Shown here in pieces: positions 29,640-40,790 of a DNA stretch of 64,000 nucleotides. The stretch comes from Prorocentrum cordatum. Lineage: Eukaryota; Sar; Dinophyceae; Prorocentrales; Prorocentraceae. Within the stretch, counting starts at the first letter, position 1; each line of letters starts with the position of its first letter. The position numbers were made by a program, and so were the translations under genes. The notes under the pieces are model-generated. The model was given only the letters and a program-made list of their open reading frames with translations. It was not told where the DNA came from and made no database searches. The stretch spans positions 368,932 through 432,931 of the forward strand of contig CAUYUJ010005647.1 in NCBI GenBank assembly GCA_963575745.1. Direction: 5' to 3'.

Positions 29640-30025
29640 TCGCCCTCCACACGAATTGTGCCACACAGGGAGCTCCGCCTCTGGCACCAGTGAGGGCGCC
29701 CGCATGAGGGCCCGCGAGCGCTTCGTCACACCCCTCACATGGATCGTGCCCTTCCGGGAGCCTCCGCTTGCGGCAACACGCCCGCTTGGGGGACCGCGCA
29801 CGTTTCGGCACACCCCTCACACGGGCCGTACCCCACCCAGATGGAGCCCCACCTACGGCATTAGTGAGGACGCCCGCATGGCGGCCTCCGCTTACTTGGG
29901 CACACGCCTTACACAGATCGGCCGCATGGTTAGGGGAGCACCACTTCCGGCACCACCCAGGGGCCGCCCCAATTCCGGCACACTGCTGACGCGGATCGCG
30001 CCCCAAAGGGAGCTCCCCCAAGTAG
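29640..30025 (-). repeat. Degenerate satellite related to satellite B (inverted)
   Basis: CACACCCCTCACATGGATCG, GGCACACCCCTCACACGGGC and CACGCCTTACACAGATCG recur with GGGAGCTCC and GGAGCCCC. In reverse complement the GTGAGGGGTGTGCC core equals that of satellite B and of the 63-kb array. Confidence 0.5.
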
Positions 30026-30910
30026 AAAAGGGATCAGGAGGAGCAAATCAATTACCCAGAAACCTGATCGTTCGCCCGCGGCCATAAGGAACGAGGAGGG
30101 GGAGGAGAGGAGGAGGAGGAGGAGCGAGGAATAATGAAAGAAGGACGGGGGAGGAGAAGAGAATAGTAAGTGTTATTACATAGTTAATCCCGTCTGTGTG
30201 AAGACATAAGATCTAAGAGTGCAGAGAAACTGTTCCAGAATTCTTAGCAACAGCGCGCTTGAATTGCGTGCGGGATTTAAGTCCTAGACTCTAGACCAAT
30301 ATGATACAAGGGTGTTGGTTATAATATTTATCGTAACGTCTCCCTCTCGTCCCAGATCCCTGGATCTTAAAAACCAGGCGGGCTTGAAGGTTCAATCTGA
30401 AATCACCCCGTGCAGTCGCGGGCACCCAGCACGCATAACGATAGAGAGAGATGGGGAGACACACGTTGGAAGCAGCCAAAAATGTAGCTTGAAAGCTTTA
30501 GGGGACGAGGTGAGCAATGAAGTGATGAGAGAGAGATAGAGATAGGACTGAAGATTCATATGATTCAACATCAACGTGGCATGCACGCACTACTCTGGTA
30601 TAGGTTATAGGTGGGGGGACCCTCAGAGGAATACAGACACCCTGCCAGGCAGCTCTCGGGCATTCCAACACGCCGCTGCCATGCTGGCAAGGCGGCGGAA
30701 CTCTTCTCTCTATAGTATTCCTCGCCGCGCCAGCCTCCAAAGCCTCGTCATATAAGGGCGCGCTCAAATTGCAGCGGCGTCCGAACACAGACAGTGCACG
30801 GGCAGAGAGTGATGGCGATGAAACTTACCAGTTTCCAGACCGATGGGAAGAATAATCCACCATGCGAGAAGCGGTCGTTGATAAGTAGCCCGTTTATTCA
30901 GTCATCCTCT
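30026..30910. other. About 0.9 kb without a recognised gene
   Basis: GGAGGA patch at 30090-30125, otherwise unique-looking, relatively AT-rich sequence. No coding motifs. Confidence 0.35.
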
Positions 30911-30980
30911 TCCATCAGACTGTCTCTCTCTCTCTCTCTCTCTCTCACTCTTTCTCTCTCTCTCTCTCTCTCTCCCCCCA
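30911..30980. repeat. (CT)n microsatellite
   Basis: CTCTCT run of about 60 bp. Confidence 0.9.
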
Positions 30981-31179
30981 TTTCTCTCGCTCTTCGTCCT
31001 GCGCATTCCCCTCTCAGTCCAAGTCGTTGTCTTCCCGAATTCCTTCTCCATAGTGTTATCATTGCTATTGCTTAAACATTTAACTTTTCAGAAAAACGTA
31101 TTATTATTTTTGCTTTTAATATCGTCACTATCTCCCCTCTCTTTCCTCTGCCTTCTGTTCTCCCTCAGCCACCCTGCGC

Positions 31180-32910
31180 TAAAGTGTTCCCTAGGCTCGA
31201 GCAAAGTGTGGAGCAGAGTGTTGCTGGAACTGCGCGGTGCTACCGCCATGGTTGCGTGCGGAGGCAAGGGTTGGACGTTTAGCATGCTTGGTGCACCGCA
31301 GTGCGTGCGCACTTCCATTGGCGATCTCAGCGAGCCCGTCTCTCTGCGCGAATTCGTGAAGAATGCTTGCCGCGGCGCTCAGGGCCAGAAGACTGTCGCC
31401 ATAATCATGGATTGCCACGGGTCCCTACCACAGCTTGGCAGCGCAAGTCGCATTGGGGAACGCATCGCCAACGGGTAAATTAGAAAAACGCCCGCGGCGA
31501 TTTGCCCGCGAGGGCCGCTGCCCGAGAATGCAAAGCTTTGTGCGTATTTTCAGGCGCTGGGAGATGGAACGTGCCAACCACAGTATAGATACGAAGGCGG
31601 CGGTCCAGTTGTGCACAGGCATGCCTCTAATTCCGGCGTTCCGTCCAGGTCCTTAGGCTGTGAAAAGAGCAGGTCAGTATTTATTCAGCCGCTTTCCAGG
31701 ATACCACGTTCGTTGAGTTTCCGTTTCAAGTTGGTCTGGAAGAGACGCCCGTCTTGTTGCGCGCGGCAATGGTGCGCAGTCGTAGGTGGGGTCTTGAACG
31801 ATGGCTTCAGGGCCAGCGCGGCGTTCACCAAAAAGCACGCGCCGGAAGAGGATGCGGAAAACAAGCATATCCTGAGCCTGGGGGTCTTCCAAACATGAAT
31901 CTGGAGCACAAATTGCGGGTCGGCTTGGAAACAAGAGTTAGGCTCATGGCGCCCAACAAGACCAAGTCGAACGGCGGTGCAATGCCGCACTATGCTTTCC
32001 CGCTCCACGCGTACAGCTTGAAGCCAGTCGTGCGGCGTGATTACGTAGGGGCGGGGCGGCGTCGGCAAGACCCCACTGTCCATCATTATGGCTATGGGCG
32101 CGGGTAGGCAGGCACTCACAGGGCGACGCAGGCCCAAACCGCGGGACAATTTCCGCCACAGAGCTGGCAGGATTCAGGAACGGCCTTTCCGGGACGATCC
32201 GAACCGCGACAGGATTGACTTCGACGACCCCGAGGTTTTCATGACCGCGGAGGGAGAAAGCACGTGTCAAGCTCAGTACAACGACGTCAAGTTGGTCACA
32301 AACTATTCGCCGGTGCTCTTCCATTGGCTTCAACGCAGAGGGAAAGCCTCCAACATATGGCCGTAGCGTGACCGCGCCCAGCGAGTTCCACAAGCGCGTG
32401 AGCCAGTTCTTCTGCGGCGAGCGTCCCGCGAGTGTCTAGGCGGGGATGACAAGGTCTATCGTCATGGCGTTCGGCAAACACGGCTTCCACCTCCAGTTGC
32501 TGTCCACGTATGTTACCGCAGTAGTTCACCGCGTTGCCGACTTCGACGTGCATCAGGACGTCCTCTCCGAGGAGCACAAGCCGCTCCAAGGCGCTCAGAG
32601 CTGGGGGCCGCGCCTAGAAGCCCCCAGATGTCTATGCCGACGTGGAAAGGGAGCAGGAGATAATCGCGCTGGGCGTGTCGAGGAGTACATCTTGAGGTCC
32701 AACGAGAAGTTTTCGACGTATCCGGCGACGAGGCCGTCCTCGCAGCTGACGTTCCTGCCCGCGCCACAGCACGACGCAGGCGGGTTATTATCGCGCCACT
32801 TGCTGGCGATGGACCATAGATCATGCATGCGTGTTCCGCGCCGTTTGGGCGCTCGCGCGAGCGCTCAGGCTGCGCGGCGGATTTCGGCGCGCCCACTTTC
32901 CCGATGAGGG
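31180..32910 (+). pseudogene. Decayed P-loop ATPase, Rep/superfamily-3 helicase-like
   Basis: Several frames give protein-like sequence in order. 31238-31478 (to a TAA) reads GGKGWTFSMLGAPQCVRTSI.. Then broken pieces follow. 32049-32366 holds a Walker A GRGGVGKTP (about 32055-32072) preceded by a TAG at 32046-32048, an acidic Walker-B-like IDFDDP (about 32214-32231) and LVTNYSP (about 32290-32310) where superfamily-3 helicases carry motif C. After a TAG and a frameshift, 32446-32610 reads FGKHGFHLQLL..VVHRVADFDVHQDVL. The order Walker A, acidic box, Asn motif fits viral-type Rep helicases and related sequences endogenised in protists; this assignment is from motif memory and is tentative. At least two stops and several frame changes make it non-functional. 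Confidence 0.5.
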
Positions 32911-33180
32911 ACACGAGGACGAGGACTACGCCAGAGAAGGGACCGCAAAGCGCCGCCAGTTCTCAAGCTGAGGCCGCCTCTCCTCGCGACCTTCACTTTG
33001 CCGCCGACGCCCCCGAGCAGTCTGCTCCCCCTAAACCGGCCGCGGCGGAGGACTGGTCCGGCGATGAGAAGGCCGCGCGGACCACAGCTCTGTGAGAGAG
33101 CAGAGATGTACAGGCGTATCGCCCGCGCGAACGAGTGCTCCCAGGACATATCTACAAGAGCACTCGGTCAGGAAAAAAAA
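32911..33180. other. Possible C-terminal remnant of the ATPase pseudogene
   Basis: A frame at 32823-33095 is open and hydrophilic (Ala/Pro/Glu-rich), ending at a stop. No domain is seen. Confidence 0.25.
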
Positions 33181-33184
33181 TCAT

Positions 33185-33360
33185 ACCATCGCCATCGCCA
33201 TCCTCTCCCTCCTCGCTCCTCCCTCCTCATGTTTATCCTCCTCCTCCTCCTCCTCCACCCCGCTCCTCCCTCCTCCTTCCTCTCTCCTCTCTTGTTCCCT
33301 GCGCTCGCCTCCCTCCTCATCCTCCACTTCCTCCTTCTCCACCCCCTCCTCGCTCGCAGA
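33185..33360. repeat. (TCC)n/(CCT)n microsatellite
   Basis: CTCCTCCTCC triplets with CCCTCC variants. Confidence 0.9.
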
Positions 33361-33612
33361 TGAGAGACAAACTAAGCGTTGCGGCCGCGCGTGGAGACAG
33401 GCGCAACTGTGACAGTGTGGAAGAAACCACAATACGCCATCGTCGCCGTCCACACCGCCGACCCATCGGCAATCTGCACATCGATCGCGTTCGGTCGCTC
33501 GCGGCCACGGGCGAGAGATGAGGCTTGACCCAACTTTGCTCCCCCGAAGAGACTGCATAATCACATGCTTGTTCATACAGAGCGAGCTTTCACGAGCCCA
33601 CGCCCCCCTTGG
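33361..33612. other. No gene recognised
   Basis: Short unique-looking stretch between (TCC)n and (GGA)n. Confidence 0.3.
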
Positions 33613-33722
33613 GAAGGGGAGGAGGAGGAGGAGGAGGAGGAGGAGGAGGAGGAGGAGGAAGAGGAAGAGGAGGTGGAGGAGGAAGAGGAAAAGGAGGAGG
33701 AGGAGGAGGAGGAGGAGGTGTT
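33613..33722. repeat. (GGA)n microsatellite
   Basis: GGA triplets with GAA variants. Confidence 0.95.
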
Positions 33723-34545
33723 TTTGTTGTGTTGTCGCGCTGGTGGCATTCTGCTACGCCCACCGGGTCTAACTACATGGCCACTGCGCCTGGACCGGTT
33801 GTTGTTTGTCTTCCCACAGGAACGCAACGGCCATTCCGTGGATGTTTACCTAACGTCACAAAGCGGAGGAGGAGGACGTCTCCTTCGTTTTGCGAAGCAC
33901 GGCGTGCGATGGAGCGGGGAAGGGCGAGAGGAGAGAAGGAACCGCCACCCCGAGGTTCCCGCTAGGGAGCCCCCCAGTTTCCTCGGCCCCCGAAGGGTCG
34001 GAACGAGGCGCCACCAAGGGCGGGGAGGGTGGCAGGCTTCGCTTCCGCGGGGCAGCCATCGCTGCCTCCGAGGCTGCGGAAAGAACGCGGGCGTGATTGA
34101 CATCAAGGCTCGCACGCGACGGGCCCGAGTAGCTAGGGCACAGGCCCTTGCGAATTCGATTGAGATTAACCAACCCCTTGTTCGCGGCTGGCTTGCACTC
34201 GGGTTTTATTTGGCGGCCGTAAACAGCCGCGGTGCGTCCGCACCGAAGGCAAAAAGAAAGCGAGCAAAGGTCCCAGAAGGCCAGCCTGTGGGAGAGGTCG
34301 AGAGCCTGCCCTCCAACCTCCACAGGGACCCTCGGCTGCCAAAGCCGCATGCCGAGGGAACCCAAAGAGGTCGAGCTCGGGCGAAACATTCCGAGTGCAA
34401 GGCCTCGAGGAGGCTCCGCTTCTGAGACACCAGCCCGCACTTGAGGCAGGCGAGAGCGGACCCGCGAGTCTGGAAAGTATGAGAGCTGTCTCTGGCGGCC
34501 CGCTCCAGACGCGCGCCTCGCCTGGAGCAAACTCCAGGAGGGGCT
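33723..34545. other. Open but unrecognised region
   Basis: A plus-strand frame running to 34425 (part of an open stretch from 33565) includes GVIDIKARTRRARVARAQAL and is basic. It is continuous with the (GGA)n translation and shows no recognisable domain; coding status is doubtful. Confidence 0.25.
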
Positions 34546-34670
34546 TTGGATCTCTACGAAGACGCGGACGAGGACGAGGAGGAGGAGGAGGAGGAGGAGG
34601 AGGACGAGCACGAGGACGAGGACGAGGTGGTCGAGGACGAGACGGTCGAGGACGAGGCCGCCCTGGGCCG
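34546..34670. repeat. (GGACGA)n/(GGA)n microsatellite
   Basis: GACGAGGACGAGG hexamers with GGA triplets. Confidence 0.85.
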
Positions 34671-35581
34671 CCGCAGGCGCCCTCCGTGCCGGGCAGGGGC
34701 TCCGTCGGCCCGGGCAGGACTTCGGGCCTGATGCTGAAGCGCGACCCGGCGGGGATGCGGCGCCAGCGCCTCGGCTCTGGTCGGCCACGCGCGGAGGGGG
34801 GTACGGTAGGTTCGCGTCGCGTCGACCGGTGGCGACCCCGCCGTTGGCGTTCAAGGTTGAACGCCGTTGGCGACCCAGCATCGGTCGGTTTTGAACGATC
34901 TTACGTTTCGGAGGCGGCCGATCGTTCCAGGTTGAACGATCCGCGCGGTGTCAGGAACCAACGCTGGGGTCGACACGACACGAACCTGCAGTGGTGGGAG
35001 GGAGAGGGCTTCTTAGAAGCACCCCTGGTTCTCAGAGTTAAGTCGGGCATGTCCCCTTACAGGAGGAACGTTCGAAAATAGTTCAAACAAATAGTAGAAT
35101 AGGGAACGAATGTTCTAGTGTTTTTGACTATGTTTGAATATGGGTTGACTATGTTTTATTTGTCTTCCCAAATCTGCCTGGAGAAGGACATGCCCGACCT
35201 AATATTAGAGGGCGCGGGCCTTGTCTGTAGATGTAAGGCCCGCGCCTTCTGAGAAGCAGGCTTCGGGGGTGGACAGAACCCCCACCCTGACACGTCGATT
35301 AGTGAATTGTCGGTTTTCGGTTCTCGAGAGGGCGCCGCGGCCGTCATTTTCCAGGCTTGCGCCCGCCAGGTTTGGGCCCGAGGTCGTTTTCACTAAACCA
35401 CGTTTTGCCAGAGGGGCTCCTGTCCATCCCGGCCACCCCTGTGCCTCCCGAGTGGGATCCGAGCCGATGGGGTCGGGGCGTCGCATGCAGAGATCACCCG
35501 CCGCCATAGGGGACGGGGGTCCTGAAGGAGACGGGGTCCGGCGGCCTTCCGTTCTCTTTTCCGCCCCTCGGGGCCCTTCCC
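34671..35581. other. About 0.9 kb without a recognised gene
   Basis: Short repeats of TTGAACG/GTTCAAGG at 34845-34945 and an AT-rich patch at 35080-35170. No coding motifs. Confidence 0.35.
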
Positions 35582-35640
35582 TAGGGGAACGAAGAATGAC
35601 ATAAACATAAAAACTTGGAGGTCCCGCGCGGGATCGCCTC
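35582..35640 (+). mobile_element. Foldback hairpin element, copy 4 (left end only)
   Basis: TAGGGGAACGAAGAATGACATAAACATAAAAACTTGGAGGTC-type sequence matches the left end of copy 3; the palindromic core and right arm are absent. Confidence 0.6.
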
Positions 35641-35924
35641 GGGGTGCAATGACGGGAAGCGCGCTAAGGCTCGAAGAGTCGCGCGATGGACGTTCTCTCG
35701 GCCAGAGGCAGTATCAACTGGGGGGGGGTCTGGGGGGGGAACGCGCGGGAGGCACTCGTGGTCGGGGACGTGGCGGATTACGGGAAGCGCCTTCTCGGAA
35801 CGAGAAGGTGCTGGCAGTTTGTTAGGCTAAGCTTTCTAAGAGTAAAGAAAGGACTAAGACGCGAGGGACCATGACCGCCTGATCGCAAATACTTTTTGCT
35901 TGGCGCATTCGCTTGGCAGATTCC
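35641..35924. other. No gene recognised
   Basis: Contains a G-tract (35720-35740); nothing else recognised. Confidence 0.3.
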
Positions 35925-36246
35925 CCCTTTCCCCGTTTTTGGCAGTTTTCCGTCGGATGTTTGCGTGTTTGTCGGGTTTCCCCCCGTTTTGGGCAGTTTT
36001 CCTTTGGGTTGTTGCATGTTTGCCTGGTTTTCTCGTCGTGTTTGGCAGTTTCCCCTCGGGTTTTTGCATCTGGTTCGGGTTTCCCCCTCCGTTGTTGGCC
36101 GGTTTCCCTAGGGTTGTTGCATGTTTTCGGGCTCCCCCCCCAAGACTGGCCGTTTTCCTTCGGGTGTTTGCATGTTGTTCGGGTTTCCTCCCCGTTTTGG
36201 GCAGTGTTCCTTCGGGTTGTTGCACGTTTTTCCGGGTTTCCCCCCA
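35925..36246 (+). repeat. About 51-bp tandem array, 6 units
   Basis: Unit words: CCCCGTTTTGGGCAGTTTTC, CTTCGGGTTGTTGCATGTTT, CGGGTTTC. Directly precedes composite element copy 3, in the position where (GGA)n lies in copies 1 and 2. Confidence 0.85.
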
Positions 36247-36796
36247 CCAGTTTGAAGACCCTGAAGCATGCCAAAACATTGTTCTCGGGATTCCAGCGCT
36301 ACGGATCAACCTGACGGTTGCGTTGTGACAATCCAGAATCGCGCCAGAACGCCATTCTTGGGACTTCAGCACTGCGAAGCAACGTAACTGTTGCACCCTC
36401 ATAATTCTGAATCGGTCCAAAACACCGCTTCTGGCACGTTGATCATCGGTTTCCGTGAAACTCTTGCAACGTTTTAAAACGAATGTACGCGGTTCTACAG
36501 CGATAACCACATTTTGAAAAGGAATCGCCCGCAATCTATGAAACCCTTGCATACGTTTGAAACGAATCTCCGCGGCACTACGGCGAGAGCCACATGTTGG
36601 AAAGGAGCTGCCCTCTGTCTGTGAAGCTCTGGCACATACTGTATTGAAAAGAATGCGCGCGGCGCTAAGGCGAGATCCACATGTTGAAAACAACCCGCCC
36701 TCAACCCGTGAAGCTCTGCGCTAAGGCGAGAGCCACACTTTGAAAACGACGTGCCCTCCATCTGTGAACTCTTGTCGATGTTTAAGCTCCAGGCTC
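36247..36796 (+). mobile_element. Composite element with 83-bp internal repeats, copy 3 (5' and 3' truncated)
   Basis: Starts inside the 5' part (AGTTTGAAGACCCTGAAGCA, matching 22950), keeps AACATTGTTCTCGGGATTCC and TGTTGCACCCTCATAATTCT, then about four repeats (GCTAAGGCGAGAGCCACA, ACCGCCCTC-type). It ends at GTTTAAGCTCCAGGCTCGAA where (GGA)n begins; the CAGGCGAAACGCC block is missing. Confidence 0.75.
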
Positions 36797-36838
36797 GAAT
36801 GGAGGAGGAGGAGGAGGAGGAGGAGGAGGAGGAGGACG
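36797..36838. repeat. (GGA)n microsatellite
   Basis: GGA triplets at the 3' edge of composite copy 3. Confidence 0.9.
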
Positions 36839-36904
36839 ACGAGGCCTGACAGCCGAGAATCGACGGGTGAGGGGCGCGCAGGCGGCCTCAGGCACTGGGA
36901 GACA

Positions 36905-37050
36905 GCACTGCTTAAGCAGAAAGTGTCGGAGGTCTGCGCGGATTCTTTGGATTGGCGATGCGCGGAGCGCGCCAAGGGCGGCGCTGGAGGCGCTGCCAGG
37001 GGGGCCCAGCGCCGATCCAAGAGATCCGCGCGTAAATACTTCCCGCTCGG
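36905..37050. mobile_element. Foldback hairpin element, copy 5
   Basis: Left arm GGTCTGCGCGGATTCTTTGG-ATTGGCG and right arm CGCCGATCCAAGAGATCCGC-GCG are inverted copies around GCGCGGAGCGCGCC and GGCGGCGCTGGAGGCGCTGCC. Most similar to copy 1. Confidence 0.75.
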
Positions 37051-37086
37051 CCCCGAGACGAGCCAGTCCTTCCCTTAACGTGGCCC

Positions 37087-37089
37087 CAG

Positions 37090-37134
<45 letters not shown>
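37087..37134. repeat. (GAC)n microsatellite
   Basis: About 16 pure GAC triplets. Confidence 0.95.
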
Positions 37135-37560
37135 ACGTCTAAGCGTGCCCTGAGGCGAGCAGCAGGTGGGCCAGACGCTGCGGCTTCTGGAGCACCTCAT
37201 ATGGAAGGATCCCGGGCTCCGCGGCCTGCTGCAGTCGGAGGGCCTGAGGCAGCTCTCGCGTGGGGGGGGGGGGAGCACACGGGAAGCAGGCGGAGGAGTG
37301 GAAGAGGGAGGGGTGGAGGAGAGGGAGGGAGGCAGGAGAGGGAGGCAAGGGAGGGGAACGAGTCGAGGCAGGGAGGGAGAGGGAGGTACGAGAGGCAGGA
37401 GCTGAGGAGGACGAGGCAGGGGAGGAAGGAGGGCGGGGAGAGGGGAGAGCGAGGGGAGGAGGAGCAGGCGAGGGAGGAGGGAGAAGTGGAGGACTGAGGG
37501 GCGACTAGCGAGGAGGAGCAAAGAGGAGAAGATGAAAGGAGGAGTGAAGGGCGATGGGGT
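37135..37560. repeat. GA-rich low complexity
   Basis: From about 37262, GGGAGGAGG and GAGGGAGG words dominate to 37550; 37135-37260 is unique-looking. Frames on either strand are compositional artefacts. Confidence 0.6.
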
Positions 37561-37565
37561 TGTCT

Positions 37566-37649
37566 TCCATCTCCACCTCGCTCCTCCTCCTCCTCCTCCT
37601 CCTCCTGCTCCTCCTCCTCCTTCTTCTCCTTCTCCTCCTCCATTCCTTT
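37566..37649. repeat. (TCC)n microsatellite
   Basis: TCC triplets with TTC variants, flanking the 3' end of composite copy 4 (equal to (GGA)n on that copy's strand). Confidence 0.9.
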
Positions 37650-38513
37650 TCCTTCTGAGTAATTTCTCCCTGTCGCACCCCGAGGCCAGTCAGAAGGGCG
37701 GCCGGGCGTTTCGCCTGAGACTTCTTCACACGTGTGAACCTGAAGCTTCAAAACGGGCAGCAGCTTCACAGATGGAGGGCGGGTGGTTTTCAAAATGTGG
37801 TTCTCACCTTAGCGCCGCGCACACTCATTGCCAAACATGTGAAAGCTTTACATATTGAGGGCGGGTTGTTGTCAAAATGTGGTCCTTGCTGTAGCGCCGC
37901 GCACATTCAATTTTAGAGTTTGCAAGAGCTTCACGGACTAAGGGCGGGTGGTATTCAACATGTGATTCTCGCTTTAGCGCCATGTCCATTCATTTAATAC
38001 ACTACAAAGGCTTCACGCATTGAGGGTGGGTAGTTTTCAAAATGTGGTTCTCGCTTCAGCGTCGCGCACATTCATTCAAACAAATCGCAAAGAGCTTCAC
38101 GGATTGAGGCGGGTACTTTTCAACATGCTGTTCTCGCATCAGCGCCGCGCACAATAGTTTTTGTTAAAACAGTTTTTAGAGTATCATGGATGCTCGTGGT
38201 TAACGTACCAGAAGTGGTGTCTCGGAACGATTTCGGATTGTCAGGGCGCAACAGTTACGTGATTCGCGGCGTTGAAGTCGCAGGACTGGTGTCCTTGCAC
38301 GTTTCATGATCGCCAAGACGCAACAGTCAGGTAGATTCGTGGCGTTGAAGTCCTGAGAATGGCGCTTGGGCACGCTTCTAGATTTTCATTCGGTTGTCCC
38401 CCAACCGTGCAATTCCTTCAGTAGCAATGACTATGTGTTGCACTGGCATGTGAAGAGGGAGTTTGGAGGCAGGATCGACTCAATTATTTGTGGTGGATCT
38501 TAGGTGTACGCTG
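37650..38513 (-). mobile_element. Composite element with 83-bp internal repeats, copy 4 (reverse orientation)
   Basis: On the minus strand it begins CCAGCG next to (GGA)n at 38513, has the 5' part (GTTGCGTCTTGGCGATC-type words), about five 83-bp repeats (37750-38160) and the terminal block CTCAGGCGAAACGCCCGGCC..CCTCGGGGTGCGACAGGGAG..AGAAGGAAAAGGAAT before (GGA)n at 37650. Both ends match copy 2. Confidence 0.8.
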
Positions 38514-38709
38514 GTCCTCCTCCTCGTCCTCCTGCTCCTCCTCCTCGTCCTCCTTTTCCTCCTCCTCCTCCTTCTCCTCCTCCTCTTCCTCCTCCGCATC
38601 CTCTTCACTCCTCACCTATCACTCATCAGTCCCCACTCTTCACTCCCAACACATCAGTCCTCCGCCTCACTCCTCCTCCTCCTCCTCCTTCTCCTCCTCC
38701 TCCTCCTCC
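38514..38709. repeat. (TCC)n microsatellite between composite copy 4 and LINE2
   Basis: TCC triplets interrupted at 38605-38665. The composite element ends at its left side and the LINE2 SL remnant begins at its right side, so two elements share one tract. Confidence 0.9.
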
Positions 38710-38720
38710 TTTGGCTCAAG
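38710..38720 (+). other. Truncated spliced-leader remnant at the 5' end of LINE2
   Basis: TTTGGCTCAAG equals the 3' half of the DinoSL and is followed by TCCTGAGCACACC. Only 11 nt, but its place about 350 bp upstream of an ORF1 zinc ribbon parallels LINE1. Confidence 0.55.
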
Positions 38721-39066
38721 TCCTGAGCACACCGCGGGAGGCGCAGGACCCAGCATTGCCTCCCAGGACAGGCCCTGGCAGATAGGGCCCGAGCAGGCCC
38801 CCCCGTGGCCTTTTCGGCACCACGTCTCCGCTGTCTCAGCCCCAGGTCTCGCGCGCGTCTCCCAGCCGCAGGGTTCACAAGACACGAAGGCCAAGCAGCA
38901 GAAGTACAGCCGGCCCGGATTAGTAGGTCGACCCTGCCAGCTCAAGGGTATTATTGTGTCCTGTGCCTCGCGACATGTGCCTTATTACATTCCTGTGGCG
39001 ATGTGGCCTTCGGAAGGGTCTTGTGTCCTCTCGCGTGTCCTCTCCAATCAAGTCCGACTGTACATC

Positions 39067-40245
39067 ATGTGTTCACGTCGTGGTTGCAGCGGCTGGGTGT
39101 GATGTTCTTCTAATGCTAAGCGTTGCGTGCAATGTGGCGGCCGCATCAAGCATCAGCAGCAGCAGCAGCAGCAGGAGTCTCAGAGCAGCTCCCGTGGGCC
39201 CCCCAGCGGTTTCAGTGGCGCGGGCGAGTCGTGGGAGGGACCCCCCCCAGCCAGAGCGGCTCGACAAGCCAGGCCGCTGGCGAGAATGAGACCGCTCACG
39301 GCAGCCATCTCGTCCGCCAGGATTACGTCGAGTCACCGTCACAGACTGCGACGAGCATCAGCCCCATGAGGAAGATCCAGTGGCATTGGCTCAAGCCCAA
39401 GTCAGTTTTTCGAAGGAGTAGAAGCCCAATGGTGAGGAGCACACAGCAGCGACGGGCAAACTCAAGCAGGCCAAAGCACCGGTCTTGGCATCCAAGTCGC
39501 TTGAGCAGCAGGCCCAGTCCCTCTCGGACCACCTCGAGGCCCAGCGCCAGAAGTACGAATCGCAGTCAGCCAAGCTCAAGCAGCTCATGGATTCTATCAT
39601 GGATGCCAGCGAGAAGCACGGCAAGCTCGTCGGAGAGACGCAGAGCACGCAGCTGGAGATCCAGACCCTCGAGCACCAGTTCAACATGGCCAATCAGGCC
39701 GCCATGCAGGCGGCCACCAAGGACGGCAACCTCTCGTCCACCCTGCAAGGGGTCCTGGCAGCGAGAATGCCCCCAGGCAGCACTGCGCCGCCCGTCCTGC
39801 GCTCGAAGGTGGCAGAGCTCGCGGCAGTCTTCGACGACCTCACATCCCAGCATGCCCAAGCTCAGGCTATTGGTGGTGCGGACGCGTACGTGTTCCCAGG
39901 CGTCGGCGTGCTCCTGACGAGCCCCCCCCAACAGCAGCTGCTGGCGGCGGCGCTGCTGCGGCGGCCGCGAGCACGCCGGAGGGCGGCGCAGGCACAGCAG
40001 CGCCCGCCGCCGCTGGCGAGGGCGAGCACGCCCCCTGCCCGCAGGACGAGGAGTTCGACAGCGACAACGGCATGGACGAGTCCAGCTCCCTGGCGCGCGC
40101 GGCGGCCGCCCTGGAGGCAGTCGCAGAGGGCGCGGCCGCAATGCAGGGCGAGGACGGGCCCGACGTCAAGAGGGCCAGGGCCGCAGCGGCGGCAGCAGCA
40201 GCAGTCAAGGCAGAGACTGCATCGTCGCCGCCATCTGCCTGGCAA
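39067..40245 (+). pseudogene. LINE2 ORF1 pseudogene (zinc ribbon, coiled coil)
   Basis: From 39067 one frame reads MCSRRGCSGWV, stop (TGA 39100-39102), CSSNAKRCVQCGG, a four-cysteine ribbon like LINE1 ORF1 but with an internal stop. A CAG-repeat poly-Gln run follows. After a frame change, 39485-39900 encodes a clean amphipathic coiled coil (SLEQQAQSLSDHLEAQRQKY..), then Ala-rich sequence to 40245. Its position just before the endonuclease matches LINE1 ORF1. At least one stop and one frameshift make it non-functional. Confidence 0.7.
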
Positions 40246-40790
40246 TCGATACACCATCGCCACGGTCAATGGATCGTGCTGGGGTGCAGTGAGAGCTTGA
40301 ATTGAGCCAGACACTGCTGAGAGTTTCAACTTTACCTGCGCCCAGGAGTGCAGGTTAGAAGCAGGTGGCCACCTTGTTCGTCAGATAAAATGGTGTTTCG
40401 CACGAGGCTGGCTTGCCCACATTTCTCCCGCCGTCAGGAACCCCTTCAAGTGAATTAGTCTCGGGGGTGGCGGTGCTCGTTCGGGGCATCTTGGACCTGG
40501 GGTCCCAGCCGCTCGGGATGCCTCCAGGGACGGACAGCTGAAGGTTAGCTGGAGTTGTCATAGATGCGCCAGGGGCCCCAGCTTTCGGTCTGGTGGGCGA
40601 TTATGTCCAAGTCTCTTCTGGTCTCTGCGAGACCAGATAAAATCTTCCAGCCGCCATGAGCCACATCCAGGATCTAGTTGCTAAGCCGCTCATTGTTGCG
40701 GGAGACTTCAATCTGCAGCCATGGCGACTCCAGAAGGATTCGAATTTCCTCACTCGCGCTGGCACGCAGCATGCGGCACCCACTGCCGCC
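40230..40790 (+). pseudogene. LINE2 endonuclease domain, broken
   Basis: Pieces in different frames follow the order of the LINE1 endonuclease: TIATVNGSCWGAV (about 40250, matching TIVSLNGSGWGPF), AQECRLEAGGHLVRQIKWCF (about 40340, catalytic Glu region), GGGGAR (40462), then PLIVAGDFNLQPWRL (about 40690, the AGDWN motif with Asp and Asn). Several stops and frame changes lie between them. Confidence 0.7.
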
